In this document: positions 6,750-7,571 of the stretch, one piece after another
Position numbering within the stretch: position 1 is the first letter of the stretch
Layout of the letters: every line of letters starts with the position of its first letter
Assembly (NCBI GenBank): GCA_035415725.1
Contig: DAOOGN010000135.1
Span: 1 to 7,571, forward strand
Reading direction: 5' to 3'
Length of the DNA: 7,571 nt
Source of the DNA: DSWT01 sp035415725
GTDB taxonomy: Bacteria; Chloroflexota; Anaerolineae; B4-G1; SLSP01
Notes under the pieces: model-generated
Databases searched by the model: none
Told to the model about the DNA's origin: nothing
The model's input: the letters and a program-made list of their open reading frames with translations, nothing else
Program-made: the position numbers and the translations under genes

Positions 6750-7502
6750 ATGACAGTACCCGAACCCACAGCACTGAATATCCGGCTTCCTTACGTACAG
6801 GTCGAAGAGGCCATTGCCGGCATGATCGAGCAGATGGAACCCGGTGATCAGTTGCCGACCGAGCCTGCGTTGGCGAAGCGCCTGGGGGTTTCTCGCGCCA
6901 CGCTGCGGGAGGCGCTGCGCACGTTCGTCGAGCGCGGCATCCTCGTGCGGCGGCAAGGGGTCGGCACGTTCGTCGCTTCGCGCATCCCCACCCTCGAAGC
7001 CGGCCTCGAAGTGCTGGAGAGCCTGGATCACATGGCGCAGCGCCTGGGATTGACCACCAAAGTCACGCATTTGGAGAGCGTGGAACGGTGGGCCACGCCG
7101 TCAGAATTGACAGGGTTGGGGCTTCCCGAAACGCAAGCCATAGAAGTCCTGGCCGTAGATCGCGTGATCACGGTGAAGGACGAACCCGTGGCCGACCTGC
7201 GCGACGTGACGCCGTTAACCTGCTTGCGGCAGGCGGATCTAGACGGGACGTTTAATGGGTCAGTGCTTGAATTGTTGCTCAGACGCAGTCATCTGATGTT
7301 GTCTACCTCGCGTACCGAGATCATTGCAGAGGAGGCCGAAGGACGCCATGCGGCCCGGCTGAACGTCAAGCGCGGCGCAGCGCTCCTCAAGTTCACCGCG
7401 CAACTTTATACCTACGATGAGAAAATTGTGGATTATTCCATCAGTTACTTTGTTCCCGGTCACTACAAATTCCACGTGATGCGCCGGGTACAGGCTCAGT
7501 GA
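6750..7502 (+). CDS. GntR/HutC-family transcriptional regulator with UTRA effector domain
   Basis: A 250-residue cytoplasmic DNA-binding regulator of the usual length for the HutC subfamily. The N-terminal winged helix-turn-helix spans about residues 12-77, with the GntR signature GDQLPTEPALAKRLGVSR, recognition helix SRATLREALRTF and wing RRQGVGTFV. The C-terminal part (about 95-245) matches the UTRA effector fold, including the LNVKRGAALLKF turn, the IVDYSISYFVPG strand pair and the terminal HYKFHVMRR. UTRA domains bind small metabolites such as sugar phosphates or histidine intermediates; the ligand here cannot be told. The ATG at 6750 has GAGG six bases upstream. The gene diverges from the glycosyltransferase operon and probably leads into another gene at the right edge, the likelier regulatory target. 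Repression of its own promoter is inferred from the operator at 6710-6726. Confidence 0.92.
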   Translation: MTVPEPTALNIRLPYVQVEEAIAGMIEQMEPGDQLPTEPALAKRLGVSRATLREALRTFVERGILVRRQGVGTFVASRIPTLEAGLEVLESLDHMAQRLGLTTKVTHLESVERWATPSELTGLGLPETQAIEVLAVDRVITVKDEPVADLRDVTPLTCLRQADLDGTFNGSVLELLLRRSHLMLSTSRTEIIAEEAEGRHAARLNVKRGAALLKFTAQLYTYDEKIVDYSISYFVPGHYKFHVMRRVQAQ

Positions 7503-7527
7503 ATCATTTCGAGAGAGTAACTATTCA

Positions 7528-7546
7528 GCCACCTTTGCCAGGTGGC
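7528..7546. repeat. Hairpin downstream of the regulator gene
   Basis: A perfect 7-bp stem, GCCACCT-TTGCC-AGGTGGC, begins 25 bases after the regulator's stop codon. No T-tract follows (the next bases are GAAGGGG), so a Rho-independent terminator is unlikely. It could be an attenuating or mRNA-stabilising hairpin before the next gene, or chance. Confidence 0.4.
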
Positions 7547-7558
7547 GAAGGGGACTTT

Positions 7559-7571
7559 GGGGAGGGCACAT
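7559..7571 (+). promoter_or_regulatory. Probable ribosome-binding site and first bases of a downstream gene
   Basis: GGGGAGGG is followed by CAC and then AT as the last two bases of the window. If the next base is G, this is a start codon at good spacing from a strong Shine-Dalgarno site. It would place a gene about 67 bases after the regulator on the same strand, probably in its operon or regulon. Confidence 0.45.

Noticed and set aside
6678..7070. 130-codon minus-strand frame opposite the GntR gene
   Set aside because: It is antisense to the well-supported winged-helix domain, with no recognisable product.
7236..7245. GATCTAGACG shared between the regulator gene and the palindrome cluster edge (4861-4870)
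   Set aside because: A 10-base match within a 7.5-kb window is expected by chance many times over, and no flanking similarity extends it.
1..7571. CRISPR array, tRNA, rRNA, toxin-antitoxin or defence-system genes
   Set aside because: I looked on both strands and found no regularly spaced direct repeats, no tRNA-like cloverleaf, no rRNA motif, and no protein resembling a toxin, antitoxin or known defence effector.

Overview
The window most likely comes from a Chloroflexota bacterium (Anaerolineae/Caldilineae-like). This is inferred from three things: the Val/Glu/Lys-rich linker after the lipobox of the first gene (VVESTVEVEKVVEGV style), a very long GT39-type membrane glycosyltransferase with periplasmic beta-sandwich modules, and GC-rich coding DNA. 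No rRNA or other strict taxonomic marker is present.

Layout. (1) 82-1131, plus strand: a YfbK-like von Willebrand factor A (VWA) lipoprotein, broken near base 1087 just after its VWA domain. (2) About 1087-2333: a visibly AT-richer patch of mobile-element debris, all reading on the minus strand. It holds the C-terminal part of a large serine recombinase with an in-frame TGA at 1700-1702, an unrecognised fragment that may be an IS630 C-terminus, and a short, recognisable IS630-family transposase fragment touching the 3' end of the next gene. (3) 2324-6465, minus strand: a two-gene glycosylation operon. A GT2 polyprenyl-phosphate glycosyltransferase (5500-6465) is followed after 20 bases by a 1051-residue GT39/ArnT-like transferase (2324-5479). 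The second gene carries a cluster of nested palindromes inside its reading frame at 4805-4860. (4) 6466-6749: a divergent intergenic region with two strong hairpins close together (6523-6542, 6554-6575) and a GntR-type operator overlapping a consensus -10 box. (5) 6750-7502, plus strand: a GntR/HutC-family regulator with a UTRA effector domain. It is followed by a hairpin and, at the very edge, a ribosome-binding site with the first two bases of a probable downstream ATG.

How the genes fit together. The GT2 enzyme probably loads a sugar onto a polyprenyl phosphate on the cytoplasmic face. The GT39-like enzyme would then use that lipid-linked sugar on the outer face. The GntR protein probably represses its own promoter and the gene that begins at the right edge. 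The VWA gene and the mobile remnants look like decayed or rearranged material.

I found no new multi-gene system here. The points most worth a second look are the mosaic break region, the palindromes inside the glycosyltransferase gene, the twin hairpins, and the regulator's operator.
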